A stretch of 64,000 nucleotides of DNA from Bacilli bacterium (GCA_017484205.1 JAFUTO010000033.1:1-64000); one strand, 5' to 3'; counted from the stretch's first letter, positions 1 through 8,123 are shown. Made by a program: numbers and translations. The notes: generated from the sequence alone by a model not told the origin.

Positions 1-127
1 TGGTAGCCCATCCCGTTTTACCATTTTCTGTGACAGTATTAAATCTACTATCATTTCCATAAGTATCATTTAGCCATTGTTGGGTATAAAATACATATGG
101 ATCTCCTACTACTTCGTTATTTGCCAT
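1..127 (-). CDS. Peptidoglycan-binding-like protein, N-terminal part only
   Basis: The first 42 codons of a leftward gene cut by the window edge. The ATG at 127 has an AAGGAG site a few bases upstream. The residues include TQQWLNDTYGND and a TENGKTGW stretch. This resembles the start of the peptidoglycan-binding repeat found in clostridial cell-wall hydrolases and GH25-type lysins, where QQWLN and NGKTGW are conserved. No signal peptide is visible, which would fit a phage- or element-type lysin. The catalytic part, if any, lies outside the window, so the enzyme class cannot be stated. Confidence 0.5.
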   Translation of the reverse strand, partial: MANNEVVGDPYVFYTQQWLNDTYGNDSRFNTVTENGKTGWAT

Positions 128-408
128 ATTTTCATCTCCTTAAATATTAAATTTTTTATTTAATATACAGAAAAATAAAAATACCGTATTTAAATCCGTC
201 TCAATCATAATATTAAATAAAATGGTTGACAATTGAATATAATAAACAAAAACCTATTTTATTTATAGTCCGGACATATAAAGTAAATATTAGGTAATAA
301 AAAAAGTATTAATTACAAAAACCATCAATGATGGTTAAAATATAATTAATACCGTAAATATACCATATCCGTTTGTCATAATAATATTATCACTTTATTT
401 AGAATTAG
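128..408. other. AT-rich intergenic region with a nested inverted repeat
   Basis: No gene is visible in these 281 bases. The only structure is a nested inverted repeat at 308-350: outer arms ATTAATTA (308-315) and TAATTAAT (343-350) around inner arms ACCAT (321-325) and ATGGT (331-335). It lies between two leftward genes and could be a terminator-like hairpin for the lipoprotein transcript or a protein-binding site. There is no clear U-run beside it. Confidence 0.4.
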
Positions 409-975
409 TCAATACTTATTTTTTAAAATATTATATTCTATTTGATTTTTAATATTCTCTAAGCTGTCCACTTCATATATCTTATTTAAATCGGCACTTA
501 TTTTAAGATATATTTCCTTATTGCCATCAAAATAACTTACATATATATTTTCTTTATTTGCACCATATACATTAACAGTGGATTTTATTTTCTTATTATC
601 TATTATAACAGGTGTTTCTTTTTCAGAAGATAACTTAAATCCCACAATTCTAAAAGTCTTTTCCTCATCTTGATTAAAAAAATATATATAATTGGAAGTT
701 CCCAAGATAATATCCCCTTTTTGATAATACGATGAATCTACAGAAAAAAATAACTGATACTCTTGAGTATGTTCTTCTTGTTTTAAAATGCTTAATGTTC
801 CATCTTTAATTCCAGTATGAGTATTTTCATACAAAATAGCATAATTTAGCCAACGCTTTCCGTTATTAGAATCTATGTATGTAGGATGGTACGAATAACC
901 AGTTTTTTCATTACTGCAACCAGGTAAAAGTAAAATTAAAAACAAAGATATAATTAATATATATTTTTTTACCAT
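409..975 (-). CDS. Putative lipoprotein beside the secreted-protein/ABC locus
   Basis: A 188-residue protein starting MVKKYILIIS. I choose the ATG at 975 because an AGGA site lies 9 bases upstream, while the longer reading has none. A hydrophobic signal segment ends in the lipobox LLLPGCSN, so the mature protein should be lipidated on Cys and anchored on the outer face of the membrane. The rest is polar and probably beta-rich, with no domain I recognise. It is divergently transcribed from the secreted protein and ABC genes at 1112-4500. A surface lipoprotein next to a putative bacteriocin operon could be an immunity or sensing protein, but that is only inference from position. Confidence 0.7.
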   Translation of the reverse strand: MVKKYILIISLFLILLLPGCSNEKTGYSYHPTYIDSNNGKRWLNYAILYENTHTGIKDGTLSILKQEEHTQEYQLFFSVDSSYYQKGDIILGTSNYIYFFNQDEEKTFRIVGFKLSSEKETPVIIDNKKIKSTVNVYGANKENIYVSYFDGNKEIYLKISADLNKIYEVDSLENIKNQIEYNILKNKY

Positions 976-1111
976 TAAATCATTTCCTTTCACATATAAT
1001 ATAAGTAAGTAGACCCATTTATTTTATTATATCACAAAAATTATTTTTTATTCATACTTTTATATTAATTTTTTTAAAGATAATAAATACAATATAATAG
1101 GAGGTGAAAGA

Positions 1112-1525
1112 ATGAAAAAATTATTAATGCCATTATTTATCTTGGGAATAACTGTTTTATCTCTTTTTGGAACCACAAAAGTTTCTGCAGCCGAATATAA
1201 ATCGACATTAAACATGCCAGCTAATTCAAATCATATTGGTTCATATAGATGGTATGACACAAAAAATTTCATCATAGATATTTCTATGGATGCACATACA
1301 GATTGTACATCTAATAGAGAAAAACTTTTATGGGTTACATTACACTATAGTCCAACTACTCAAGTTTCCGGTAAAATGATGAGTACAGAATTATATCAAT
1401 GCGTTAGAGCTAACATGGGAAAATTTAAAAACGGACAATATGCATATGGTTTCTCTACAAATTATACTGGTGGAAGACAATTTTGTGGAATTAAATCAAA
1501 TAGTGTAATTATGACTCAAAACTAA
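1112..1525 (+). CDS. Small secreted protein, candidate bacteriocin or secreted effector
   Basis: A 137-residue protein behind a strong AGGAGGTG site. It has a classical signal peptide: MKK, a hydrophobic core at about residues 4-20, and a likely cleavage after VSAA at about 27. The mature part of about 110 residues holds three cysteines (DCTS, QCVR, FCGI), many aromatic, Ser, Thr and Gly residues, and ends in MTQN. It heads an operon with an ATPase (22 bases downstream) and two FtsX-type permeases. Secreted proteins placed this way are known from lactococcin-972-type bacteriocin loci, but I see no convincing sequence match to that family. It may be a bacteriocin, a signal protein or the substrate of the adjacent transporter. 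Confidence 0.75.
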   Translation: MKKLLMPLFILGITVLSLFGTTKVSAAEYKSTLNMPANSNHIGSYRWYDTKNFIIDISMDAHTDCTSNREKLLWVTLHYSPTTQVSGKMMSTELYQCVRANMGKFKNGQYAYGFSTNYTGGRQFCGIKSNSVIMTQN

Positions 1526-1547
1526 TTAGAAAGAAAGAAGGTAAATA

Positions 1548-2228
1548 ATGATAGAGTTAATTAATATACAAAAAAAATATTTATTGGGAAATAAATCTAT
1601 AAATGCTTTAAATGATATTAGCATTAAATTTGAAGAAGGAAAATTATATGGAATTATGGGTGAATCTGGGAGTGGAAAATCTACATTAATGCAAATAATC
1701 GGTCTTCTTATAAAGCCAACGAGTGGAATCTTAAAAATAGATGGACATAAAACATCAAAATTATCAGAAAAAAATATAGCTAATCTTAGAAAAGAAAAAT
1801 TAGCATATATATTTCAATCTTTTAATTTGATTCCAACGATGAATGTTACAGAAAATGTAATTTTACCACTTTATACTAACAGGAATTTAACAAAAAAAGA
1901 AAAAATTGAAAGGGTCAATAACTTATTAAATTCATTAGGGATAGAAAATAGAAATAAGCATTACCCAAATCAGCTTTCAGGTGGAGAACAACAAAGAGTT
2001 GCAATTGCTCGTGCGTTATGCAATAATCCTGATATTATATTAGCTGATGAACCAACTGCTTCTTTAGATAAAGAAAACTCAATTAAAATTTTAAGTATAT
2101 TTAAAAAACTCTCAAACCAAAAGAAATGTGTAATTGTTATTTGCCATGATGACATTATTAAAGATTATGCTGATGAAATTATTTACCTAAAAAACGGAAG
2201 GATGGAGATTATAGATGAAATTAATTGA
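1548..2228 (+). CDS. ABC transporter ATP-binding protein (LolD/MacB type)
   Basis: A 226-residue ATPase with all hallmarks: Walker A GESGSGKST (about 38-46), Q-loop near FQSFN (about 89), signature LSGGEQQR (143-150), Walker B IILADE (163-168) and the switch His in VICHDD. Its length and motifs match the MacB/LolD family, which powers FtsX-type permeases that move or sense peptides and lipoproteins without passing them through a classical channel. It overlaps the next gene by 14 bases, so the subunits are likely made in fixed ratio. With the two permeases it should form one complex in the cytoplasmic membrane. Its substrate is probably the product of the gene just upstream, or the permeases give immunity to it. 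Confidence 0.93.
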   Translation: MIELINIQKKYLLGNKSINALNDISIKFEEGKLYGIMGESGSGKSTLMQIIGLLIKPTSGILKIDGHKTSKLSEKNIANLRKEKLAYIFQSFNLIPTMNVTENVILPLYTNRNLTKKEKIERVNNLLNSLGIENRNKHYPNQLSGGEQQRVAIARALCNNPDIILADEPTASLDKENSIKILSIFKKLSNQKKCVIVICHDDIIKDYADEIIYLKNGRMEIIDEIN

Positions 2229-3432
2229 TATGATAAAAATTGGAATTAAAGAATTTTATAAAAATAAAGCAAATTATTTTAATACTATTTTTATTTCTAT
2301 AGCTATTTCAATCGTAATATTTTGTTTGGCTTTTTCCAACAGTCTAAATAACTATTGGAATCAAAGTGTTAAAAAGATGGTGGATTATCGTACTTTTTTT
2401 GTATATTATGATCCCAATGAGAAAACAGAAAAAGAAGCATTAACAGAATTGCAATCATACAATACTATCGAGTCTATATCTCCCTATACTTCCTACATAA
2501 TAAATATGAGAATGTTTGAAGAACTTAATAATACAACTGAAATCAATCTATTTCTTTTTGGGGTACCAAAAAATACTGTAACAATATCTAATGGGAACAA
2601 TATTGATAATTATAATTCTAGTGATAAAGTTATGGTATGCCCAGAAAATATATTTTATGAATATAAAAAGGGAAACAAAACAGAAAAAAAAGAAATAAAT
2701 TTAAATAATCTTTTAGGAAAACAAATTTCTTTAAAATTTATTGACGATGATAATAAAATAGAAAACTTCAAATTAATTGGAACTTATGATTCCTCTATGA
2801 GACAGGGAAAAGAAAATTTTTGTTATACAAATTCAGATATTGTAACAAATTTAAATTTATATTATCAACCAGAGGCATTTAAAGAAGAAGAAGGAATAAT
2901 TTATCCTCTAATAGTAAGACTTAAAAGTACAGATAACATTCAGGAAACTTTAAAAAAATTTGAAAAAGATCATTTTTATACAAATGGGGATCCGGTTGTA
3001 AAAATTGATACCACAATTGGAAATAAAATTTTGAATTTAATCACATTAATAAGCTTACTGGTGGGGATTATTTCAATCATAGTTATCATCTTAATATCAA
3101 TTAAAAATCAATATAACCAAAATAAAAAATATGCAATATTTAAGACAATTGGATATAATCGAGTAGATATCATAAAATTACAGTGCATCGAATCATTTTT
3201 TTGCATATTAGTAACTTTAGTTTTAATATTAATTATAACTACTTTCATAATTTTTGTCTTTCAACGCTATTATGTGAATCATGAAGAAATGCTATATGGA
3301 TTAAAATTAATAATTTCAAAATTCAATATAGTACTAGGAATTTCATTCTGTATTATCATAAATATCTTATTAGCACTGATACGTAATAATAAAGTTAAAA
3401 AAAATAATATTATGGAAGAACTAAAAAGCTAA
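2215..3432 (+). CDS. FtsX-like ABC permease, first subunit
   Basis: A 405-residue membrane protein with the FtsX/MacB plan: one N-terminal membrane segment (about 22-43), a large extracytoplasmic domain of roughly 230 residues, then three membrane segments near the C-terminus (about 275-295, 325-350, 370-390). The start overlaps the ATPase gene by 14 bases. The extracellular domain is Asn-, Lys- and Glu-rich with no motif I know. The next gene begins on the base after its stop codon and has the same plan, so the pair probably forms a heterodimeric permease. The low GC content matches the flanking operon. Confidence 0.85.
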   Translation: MKLIDMIKIGIKEFYKNKANYFNTIFISIAISIVIFCLAFSNSLNNYWNQSVKKMVDYRTFFVYYDPNEKTEKEALTELQSYNTIESISPYTSYIINMRMFEELNNTTEINLFLFGVPKNTVTISNGNNIDNYNSSDKVMVCPENIFYEYKKGNKTEKKEINLNNLLGKQISLKFIDDDNKIENFKLIGTYDSSMRQGKENFCYTNSDIVTNLNLYYQPEAFKEEEGIIYPLIVRLKSTDNIQETLKKFEKDHFYTNGDPVVKIDTTIGNKILNLITLISLLVGIISIIVIILISIKNQYNQNKKYAIFKTIGYNRVDIIKLQCIESFFCILVTLVLILIITTFIIFVFQRYYVNHEEMLYGLKLIISKFNIVLGISFCIIINILLALIRNNKVKKNNIMEELKS

Positions 3433-4500
3433 ATGAATACATTATTATTAAAAGAATTCATAAAATTAAGTAAAAAACAAATAATTTCGTCTATTGTATT
3501 ATCATGCTTATTTTTATCAATAATAATAATTTTTCAATCATATGCTCAAATAGCAAAAAGTTTAATTCCTAAACTTCAAAATCGAGATGAAAACCGGATA
3601 GTTTATACATCATTTAGTACTGAAGAAATCGAAATGTTTTATAAGATATTAAAGAATCAAAACATAAAAAAAATTTACTCTTATATAGGAAGCATTAACA
3701 TATATAATGAAAAACTAGGAAATATAATGCTCACCTCAATTTTGCCAACTGAGGAAATCAGTGTACAAAATGGAACAAAATTTAATAACAAGAATAACGA
3801 AATTATTATACCTGAAAATTTATACAAAAATTTGACTAAAGAAATTATAAATTCTAATATTGTACTATCAATAGAAGAAAAAGAAATAACTTGTAAAATT
3901 ATAGGATTTTATAGTAATAAAGATTCTAATCTTCAAAATAAAATTTATATTTCAGATAATATAATTAGGACCATTCAAGATAGTAAAAATGAATTTCTAA
4001 TAAAAGTAAACGAACAAGGACAAATTGATAATTTAATAAATATATTTCAAAATCATAATATCAATGCTACTCTTTTTGATAATAGTTACCAAACTGAGTT
4101 AAATGAATATCATAGTTTGTTATCAATAATAAAGCCATTTATTTTTATAACTATTTCTCTTTTCATAATTAATTTATTCATATTTATAAATGATTTAATT
4201 AATGAAAAATTATTAACAATAATTATATTAAAATTATCAGGTTATACAAATCAGTCAATAGCTTGGAATGTGTTTTTAGCTGTTTTTTATCTTACTTATA
4301 CTATTTTTATAATAGACAATATAATAACTATCATTTTATTTAAGCTTGTTCATTTAATTTTGAAAGTCAATCTAACTTTCTTTATATCCTATAGTTATTT
4401 TATATCTATTATAACATGTATATTAATACTATTTATTGCTTTGTATCTGATTCATAAAATTAAAAACACAAAAATATTGAATAGATTATATACAAATTAA
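3433..4500 (+). CDS. FtsX-like ABC permease, second subunit
   Basis: A 355-residue protein with an N-terminal membrane segment (about 15-35), an extracellular domain, and three C-terminal membrane segments (about 235-255, 275-305, 315-345). It starts immediately after the stop of the previous permease with no space for its own strong ribosome site, which indicates translational coupling. It is shorter than its partner, mainly in the extracellular domain. A clear hairpin terminator follows at 4522, so the four-gene operon 1112-4500 is a closed unit. Confidence 0.82.
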   Translation: MNTLLLKEFIKLSKKQIISSIVLSCLFLSIIIIFQSYAQIAKSLIPKLQNRDENRIVYTSFSTEEIEMFYKILKNQNIKKIYSYIGSINIYNEKLGNIMLTSILPTEEISVQNGTKFNNKNNEIIIPENLYKNLTKEIINSNIVLSIEEKEITCKIIGFYSNKDSNLQNKIYISDNIIRTIQDSKNEFLIKVNEQGQIDNLINIFQNHNINATLFDNSYQTELNEYHSLLSIIKPFIFITISLFIINLFIFINDLINEKLLTIIILKLSGYTNQSIAWNVFLAVFYLTYTIFIIDNIITIILFKLVHLILKVNLTFFISYSYFISIITCILILFIALYLIHKIKNTKILNRLYTN

Positions 4501-4521
4501 TATAATATCTTACTTATAAAA

Positions 4522-4552
4522 AACACGATGTCATTAATCGTGTTATTTTATT
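4522..4552. terminator. Hairpin terminator between convergent genes
   Basis: Arms AACACGAT (4522-4529) and ATCGTGTT (4537-4544) form an 8 bp stem with a 7-base loop, followed on the plus strand by a T-rich tract. It ends the secreted-protein/ABC operon and overlaps the stop codon of the convergent regulator gene. Confidence 0.8.
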
Positions 4553-4989
4553 GTATCATTATCTACTCTTCCAATTAGATAATCAGATGAAACATTAAAA
4601 TATTGAGATATAATTAATACTTTTAATGTAGTTGGTCTTCTATCTCCTACTTCAAAATGAGAATATGTTTGTTGGGCAAATCCAAGCTTTTCTGAAACTT
4701 GTTCTTGAGATAATTTAGCATCTTTTCTTAATTTAACAAGTCGCTCAGTAAATAAATCCCAATCTATAAATAAATCTTTATCAACAAAAATATTATTTCT
4801 TGTTAAACCTAACATGTAATCAAATGTAACTTTATAATAATTTGCTAAAATATTTGCCTTCTCTACCGGCATATCATTTATTTCATTTTCCCATTTAGAG
4901 TAAGTATTTCTCTTTACATTTAAAATTTCAGCTATATCTCCCTGTCGTTTTTCCATGTTTGATCTCAATTCTTCATATCTTACAGCCAT
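4543..4989 (-). CDS. Tandem-HTH (XRE family) transcriptional regulator
   Basis: A 148-residue protein with two XRE-type helix-turn-helix domains in a row: one at about 8-58 (GDIAEILNVKRNTYSKWENE) and one at about 85-140 (LSQEQVSEKLGFAQQTYSHF). Each is followed by the typical YYKVTFDYMLG or YFNVSSDYLIG tail. The ATG at 4989 is chosen because AGGTG lies 6 bases upstream. It probably binds DNA as a repressor of nearby genes; its target is not visible. A second protein of the same two-domain plan is encoded at 59356-59805. It runs convergently into the ABC operon terminator. Confidence 0.88.
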   Translation of the reverse strand: MAVRYEELRSNMEKRQGDIAEILNVKRNTYSKWENEINDMPVEKANILANYYKVTFDYMLGLTRNNIFVDKDLFIDWDLFTERLVKLRKDAKLSQEQVSEKLGFAQQTYSHFEVGDRRPTTLKVLIISQYFNVSSDYLIGRVDNDTIK

Positions 4990-5031
4990 TGTAATCACCT
5001 ACATATATTGTAAATTAATTACAGCTCAGTG

Positions 5032-5060
5032 TTGACTTTTGGGACGCTATGGAGTAAAAT
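5032..5060 (+). promoter_or_regulatory. Strong promoter for a possible small RNA
   Basis: A -35 box TTGACT (5032-5037) and -10 box TAAAAT (5055-5060) with 17 bases between them. No open reading frame follows on the plus strand; a structured AT-rich stretch ending in a terminator-like hairpin does. Confidence 0.6.
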
Positions 5061-5066
5061 CAATTA

Positions 5067-5136
5067 TATAGTAAATATTATGCAGTATATAATCAATAGA
5101 ATTAAGTGCCTCTATTGATTTGTATTGCATTTTTTA
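5067..5136 (+). ncRNA. Candidate small structured RNA
   Basis: Downstream of the promoter at 5032-5060 lie two perfect inverted repeats. The first has arms ATTATATA (5063-5070) and TATATAAT (5086-5093). The second has arms AATCAATAGA (5091-5100) and TCTATTGATT (5111-5120) with a 10-base loop, followed by a T-rich tract ending in TTTTTT. The arrangement of promoter, hairpin and U-run predicts an untranslated RNA of about 65-70 bases between two HTH genes. It matches no RNA family I can name. It could regulate the neighbours by antisense pairing or be a short attenuated leader. Confidence 0.45.
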
Positions 5137-5194
5137 TTATAATTTTATAGAAAAAAATGGAGGTGAATTAGGATTATTTCGCATATTAAGGCAT

Positions 5195-5222
5195 TAAAAA
5201 ACTTCTATTTTGAAGTAGAAGT
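5195..5222 (-). terminator. Rho-independent terminator of the HTH gene
   Basis: On the minus strand ACTTCTA (5222-5216) pairs with TAGAAGT (5207-5201) and is followed by TTTTT. The stem includes the last codons of the HTH gene at 5205-5432. Confidence 0.75.
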
Positions 5223-5432
5223 GTCTTTTGTTATTACTATTTTCATATTGTGAATTTTAGCAATATGAAGTAATGTGTCAACGGTACAGTGTCTATTTCC
5301 AGATTCTAATGATTGAATACTTCTTTCAGATCTGTTAATAGTTTTTCCAAATTCTTTTTGAGTTAGTCCAGTCCACTCTCTCAAAATTTTTAAAATATCT
5401 TCAGTTGAATAATTTTCGGCTTGTAATTTCAC
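5205..5432 (-). CDS. Small HTH (XRE-type) regulator
   Basis: A 75-residue single-domain helix-turn-helix protein. The DNA-binding core is TGLTQKEFGKTINRSERSIQ (about 16-36) followed by the SLESGNR turn typical of Cro/CI-type domains. GTGAGGTGGTAGAG before the ATG supplies the ribosome site. A perfect inverted repeat, CATAC-5-GTATG at 5451-5465, lies just upstream and could be its own operator. It is transcribed away from the three unknown plus-strand genes beginning at 5543 and may control them. Confidence 0.82.
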   Translation of the reverse strand: MKLQAENYSTEDILKILREWTGLTQKEFGKTINRSERSIQSLESGNRHCTVDTLLHIAKIHNMKIVITKDTSTSK

Positions 5433-5450
5433 TCTACCACCTCACTTACC

Positions 5451-5465
5451 CATACAAATAGTATG
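5451..5465. promoter_or_regulatory. Inverted repeat CATAC-N5-GTATG, possible operator
   Basis: A perfect 5+5 base dyad, 19 bases upstream of the HTH gene start and inside the divergent control region with the genes at 5543-7029. Position suggests autoregulation by the HTH protein; no second copy was noticed. Confidence 0.4.
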
Positions 5466-5542
5466 TATTGAATTATACCTTAATATTCTGTCAATGAAGA
5501 CATAACCCACACGACTTGTGTGGTATGAAATAATGTAGTTGT

Positions 5543-5818
5543 ATGAGAAGTAAGTTGTATTTTTATCTAGTATGCAAATTATTAGAACACGAAAAAAATA
5601 AATATGAAAAATTAGGTTATATAATAAAAAAGGAAAAAGATATTATTCATATTACATACGCAAGAAATAACTATGACATCTTTGTTGTAAAAGAAGATAA
5701 AAAATATTATCTAAAGTTAGTTCCTTATAAGACATCATATTTCAAAACTGAATTAAAGTTTAAAGAGTTAAAATTAAAAGTTGATATGTCTTTGTTTGCA
5801 ATAACAGAAGTTAAATAA
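5543..5818 (+). CDS. Hypothetical protein, 91 residues
   Basis: Not recognised. The protein is Lys-rich with alternating hydrophobic and aromatic residues in its second half (YDIFVVKEDKKYYLKLVPYK), suggesting a small alpha+beta fold. There is no signal peptide or membrane segment. The ribosome site is weak. A short hairpin, CCACAC-5-GTGTGG (5507-5524), lies in the leader. It is the first of three close plus-strand genes (gaps of 8 and 18 bases) that end at a terminator near 7070. Confidence 0.6.
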   Translation: MRSKLYFYLVCKLLEHEKNKYEKLGYIIKKEKDIIHITYARNNYDIFVVKEDKKYYLKLVPYKTSYFKTELKFKELKLKVDMSLFAITEVK

Positions 5819-5826
5819 TCAATTTT

Positions 5827-6516
5827 ATGAATAAAAAACTGGAAGAAAACAGAAATAAGATAATAGAATTATCTAGTGAAAATACTGATGATGTAAATAT
5901 GATTATATATGTATTTGCAATTAATAAAAAACTGGATTCTTTATTGATTAAACTTGACGATTTAAATGTTCCAACTAATGTTAGTTCTATTGTAAAAAAA
6001 GGATATTTAACTTCTGTTGAACACTTTTATCAAGTGTTATATCATTTTATAAGCTATATAAATACTAATCTTTGGTTTGTATCAAAAACTAAGAATTATA
6101 TTGTAGATAAAATTATACATAATAAAGAAGCAGAAGCATCTTTATATCATAAAGAATATTTTCATGATAATAATACTATTCCATATTATAAACATCATTT
6201 CAATAAAGCAATTATTTCTAACTTTTATAGATTTTTGAATACTATACCTATGGAAAAAGAAATATACTTGTTTTTAAAAAAACATGGTGTGGATATTTCT
6301 AAAACTGATATTAATAAAGATAAAGATATTGAAAAACTATTATATGTATTAAAATTAATTTGTATTGCTAATAATAGTAGTTTTGGATTATTCTATATCT
6401 TTGATGATGATTTAAACTTAAAAGGTATTCAACATGTAGTTGGAAATTTTGAAATTTTAATTGAACATGCTAAAGAATATGAAGATGTATATAAAACTAT
6501 ATTAGATAATTATTAA
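5827..6516 (+). CDS. Hypothetical protein, 229 residues
   Basis: Not recognised. It is a soluble, probably all-helical protein, rich in Lys, Asn, Ile and Tyr, without a signal peptide. His and Tyr cluster around SLYHKEYFHDN and YYKHHFNK (about 110-135), but I see no known catalytic signature. It is the middle gene of a three-gene plus-strand unit. Base composition is as low in GC as the neighbouring accessory genes. Confidence 0.65.
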   Translation: MNKKLEENRNKIIELSSENTDDVNMIIYVFAINKKLDSLLIKLDDLNVPTNVSSIVKKGYLTSVEHFYQVLYHFISYINTNLWFVSKTKNYIVDKIIHNKEAEASLYHKEYFHDNNTIPYYKHHFNKAIISNFYRFLNTIPMEKEIYLFLKKHGVDISKTDINKDKDIEKLLYVLKLICIANNSSFGLFYIFDDDLNLKGIQHVVGNFEILIEHAKEYEDVYKTILDNY

Positions 6517-6534
6517 AAAGGAAGGTAGAAAGAT

Positions 6535-7029
6535 GTGATAGATTACATAGATGATGACGAGATGTTTTCGTATACTGCAAATAGTGAAATTGATAAAACT
6601 ATTCCTCATTTAGATAGTTTAATTGAAGAAACTATGAACAGAAAAAAAGGCTATTTTGAAGAAAAGCTAACTAATCCATCATTTTTTAAAACTATAAAAT
6701 ATAAATTCAAAAAAAATCTAGTTGATACGCTAGATCATGAAAAGAAATATTTACATTCAAAATCTTTTAAGAAAGATGGTTATATCTTTAGAATTAAGGT
6801 TATTCGTGTTGTTGAAGAGGATGATTTTGAACCTAGATATATTTATCAATTTTATGCTACCCTAAAATATGATAAAGAAATAAGAGATAAACTCTTATAT
6901 GAAAAGTTTTACGATAAAGACCAAGCAACAGAATACTTTCATCAAATGGAAGGTGTATTTAAACATCTTAGAAGAAGAGATTTAGTTGAAAGAATTTTTA
7001 AAGATTTTGAAAAGAAAATTAAATCATAA
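6535..7029 (+). CDS. Hypothetical protein, 164 residues, GTG start
   Basis: Not recognised. The reading frame opens with GTG at 6535, nine bases after AGGAAGG. An ATG two bases earlier runs straight into TGA, so GTG is the likely start. The protein is charged, Lys- and Asp-rich, cytoplasmic, with an alpha+beta middle (YIFRIKVIRVVEEDD, IYQFYATLKYDK) and a basic C-terminal helix. It closes the three-gene unit; a terminator follows directly. Confidence 0.65.
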   Translation: MIDYIDDDEMFSYTANSEIDKTIPHLDSLIEETMNRKKGYFEEKLTNPSFFKTIKYKFKKNLVDTLDHEKKYLHSKSFKKDGYIFRIKVIRVVEEDDFEPRYIYQFYATLKYDKEIRDKLLYEKFYDKDQATEYFHQMEGVFKHLRRRDLVERIFKDFEKKIKS

Positions 7030-7036
7030 TTTAATA

Positions 7037-7070
7037 AATCAATTGCTTGTACAGGATTGATTTTTTTTTT
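7037..7070 (+). terminator. Rho-independent terminator
   Basis: AATCAAT (7037-7043) pairs with ATTGATT (7056-7062) across a 12-base loop and is followed by a run of Ts to 7070. It ends the unit 5543-7029. Confidence 0.8.
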
Positions 7071-7088
7071 CAAAAAAAAGAATGAATT

Positions 7089-8123
7089 CTAATAATCCAT
7101 TCTAAATGATACTACTGCATACCAATGACCATTAACTTCGTAGACACTTGCTGCAATAGCTGTATTTTGCTCTCTTAACATTGAAGCATTATGTGGTGGA
7201 CTGTTTTTCCAAGCTGTAATAAAATCTCCTCCTGAATCACCATGACCAATTATTTCACCAAATCCATATCCTACACCATCATGAGAATAATAATTAACTA
7301 ATTCCTTTGCTCTTCTATCTGCTTCAGTTTGTGTTTCTGATGTTACAGGTAATTCAGAAAGTCCATTTGCTTTTCTATAAGCATTTATTTGATTTACATA
7401 CGAATTAGATATATCTTTTCTATACCCTATGGAAGAAGTATTTTGAGATGTTGAATTAGAATTAACAGGTTTACTTTGTTGATTGCTGACATTATTTGAT
7501 GAAACATTATTTTTTTGTTGAGATGTAGATTTGTTGCTTATAATTTCCTTTTTCTTTTCATTTACCTTTAAAAGAAACTCTTTTGTTGAAATATTATCAC
7601 TTTCATCTTTTGCAATTACTTTTAGTTGATATTCTCCAGCTTTTGATGAATCATATTCACCATCTATTGACATTGTTACTTGTGATAAATCCTTTGCTTC
7701 AAAATTAGTTAACAAATCCACCTCTTCTTCTGTTTCTTCTAATTCAATTTTATCTTTTGAAGAAATAAACTCAGGAGCAATTGTATCCACTACTTCTACA
7801 ACAAATCTTTGCTCTTTTGACTTATATTTTATATTAAATTCATATTTACCAACTGGTACAAATTCATTATCTTCCATAACGAATTTCCCATCTCTATTTT
7901 TTAATAATTCTGATTTTAATTCATAATTTTTTATATTCTTAGTAGAATCAGCATCTTTCAAATAATAAGAAATATCTGAAGTTATCTCATCTCCTAATTC
8001 ATATACAAATTTATCCTCTTTTAATTCAATTTTACTTGTATCCCTTACCATAACAAATAATCCTACTAAAAATATAATTAGTATTATTATAATTGGTATA
8101 AATACTTTTAATTTTTTCTTCAT
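7089..8123 (-). CDS. Membrane-anchored CAP-domain (SCP/PR-1) protein
   Basis: A 344-residue surface protein. An N-terminal membrane segment (about 7-27) acts as anchor or uncleaved signal. Two bacterial Ig-like beta domains follow (about 30-190; DTIAPEFIS and AKDESDN are typical of the second), then a Ser/Asn/Gln linker (about 190-230) and a C-terminal CAP domain (about 238-344). The CAP domain shows INAYRKANGLSELP, the cavity His in NYYSHDG, the WKNSPPHNASML motif and the final YAVVSFRMDY strand. CAP proteins of this kind occur on many Firmicutes; their biochemical role is mostly unknown. GGAGGAG precedes the ATG. Confidence 0.88.
   Translation of the reverse strand: MKKKLKVFIPIIIILIIFLVGLFVMVRDTSKIELKEDKFVYELGDEITSDISYYLKDADSTKNIKNYELKSELLKNRDGKFVMEDNEFVPVGKYEFNIKYKSKEQRFVVEVVDTIAPEFISSKDKIELEETEEEVDLLTNFEAKDLSQVTMSIDGEYDSSKAGEYQLKVIAKDESDNISTKEFLLKVNEKKKEIISNKSTSQQKNNVSSNNVSNQQSKPVNSNSTSQNTSSIGYRKDISNSYVNQINAYRKANGLSELPVTSETQTEADRRAKELVNYYSHDGVGYGFGEIIGHGDSGGDFITAWKNSPPHNASMLREQNTAIAASVYEVNGHWYAVVSFRMDY

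Noticed and set aside
1112-1525. Lactococcin-972 family bacteriocin
   Set aside because: The gene context fits, but the mature protein is longer and I see no convincing shared motif, so only the general label is given.
6533-6535. ATG start for the 164-residue protein
   Set aside because: This ATG is followed at once by TGA; the overlapping GTG at 6535 opens the long frame with a better spaced ribosome site.
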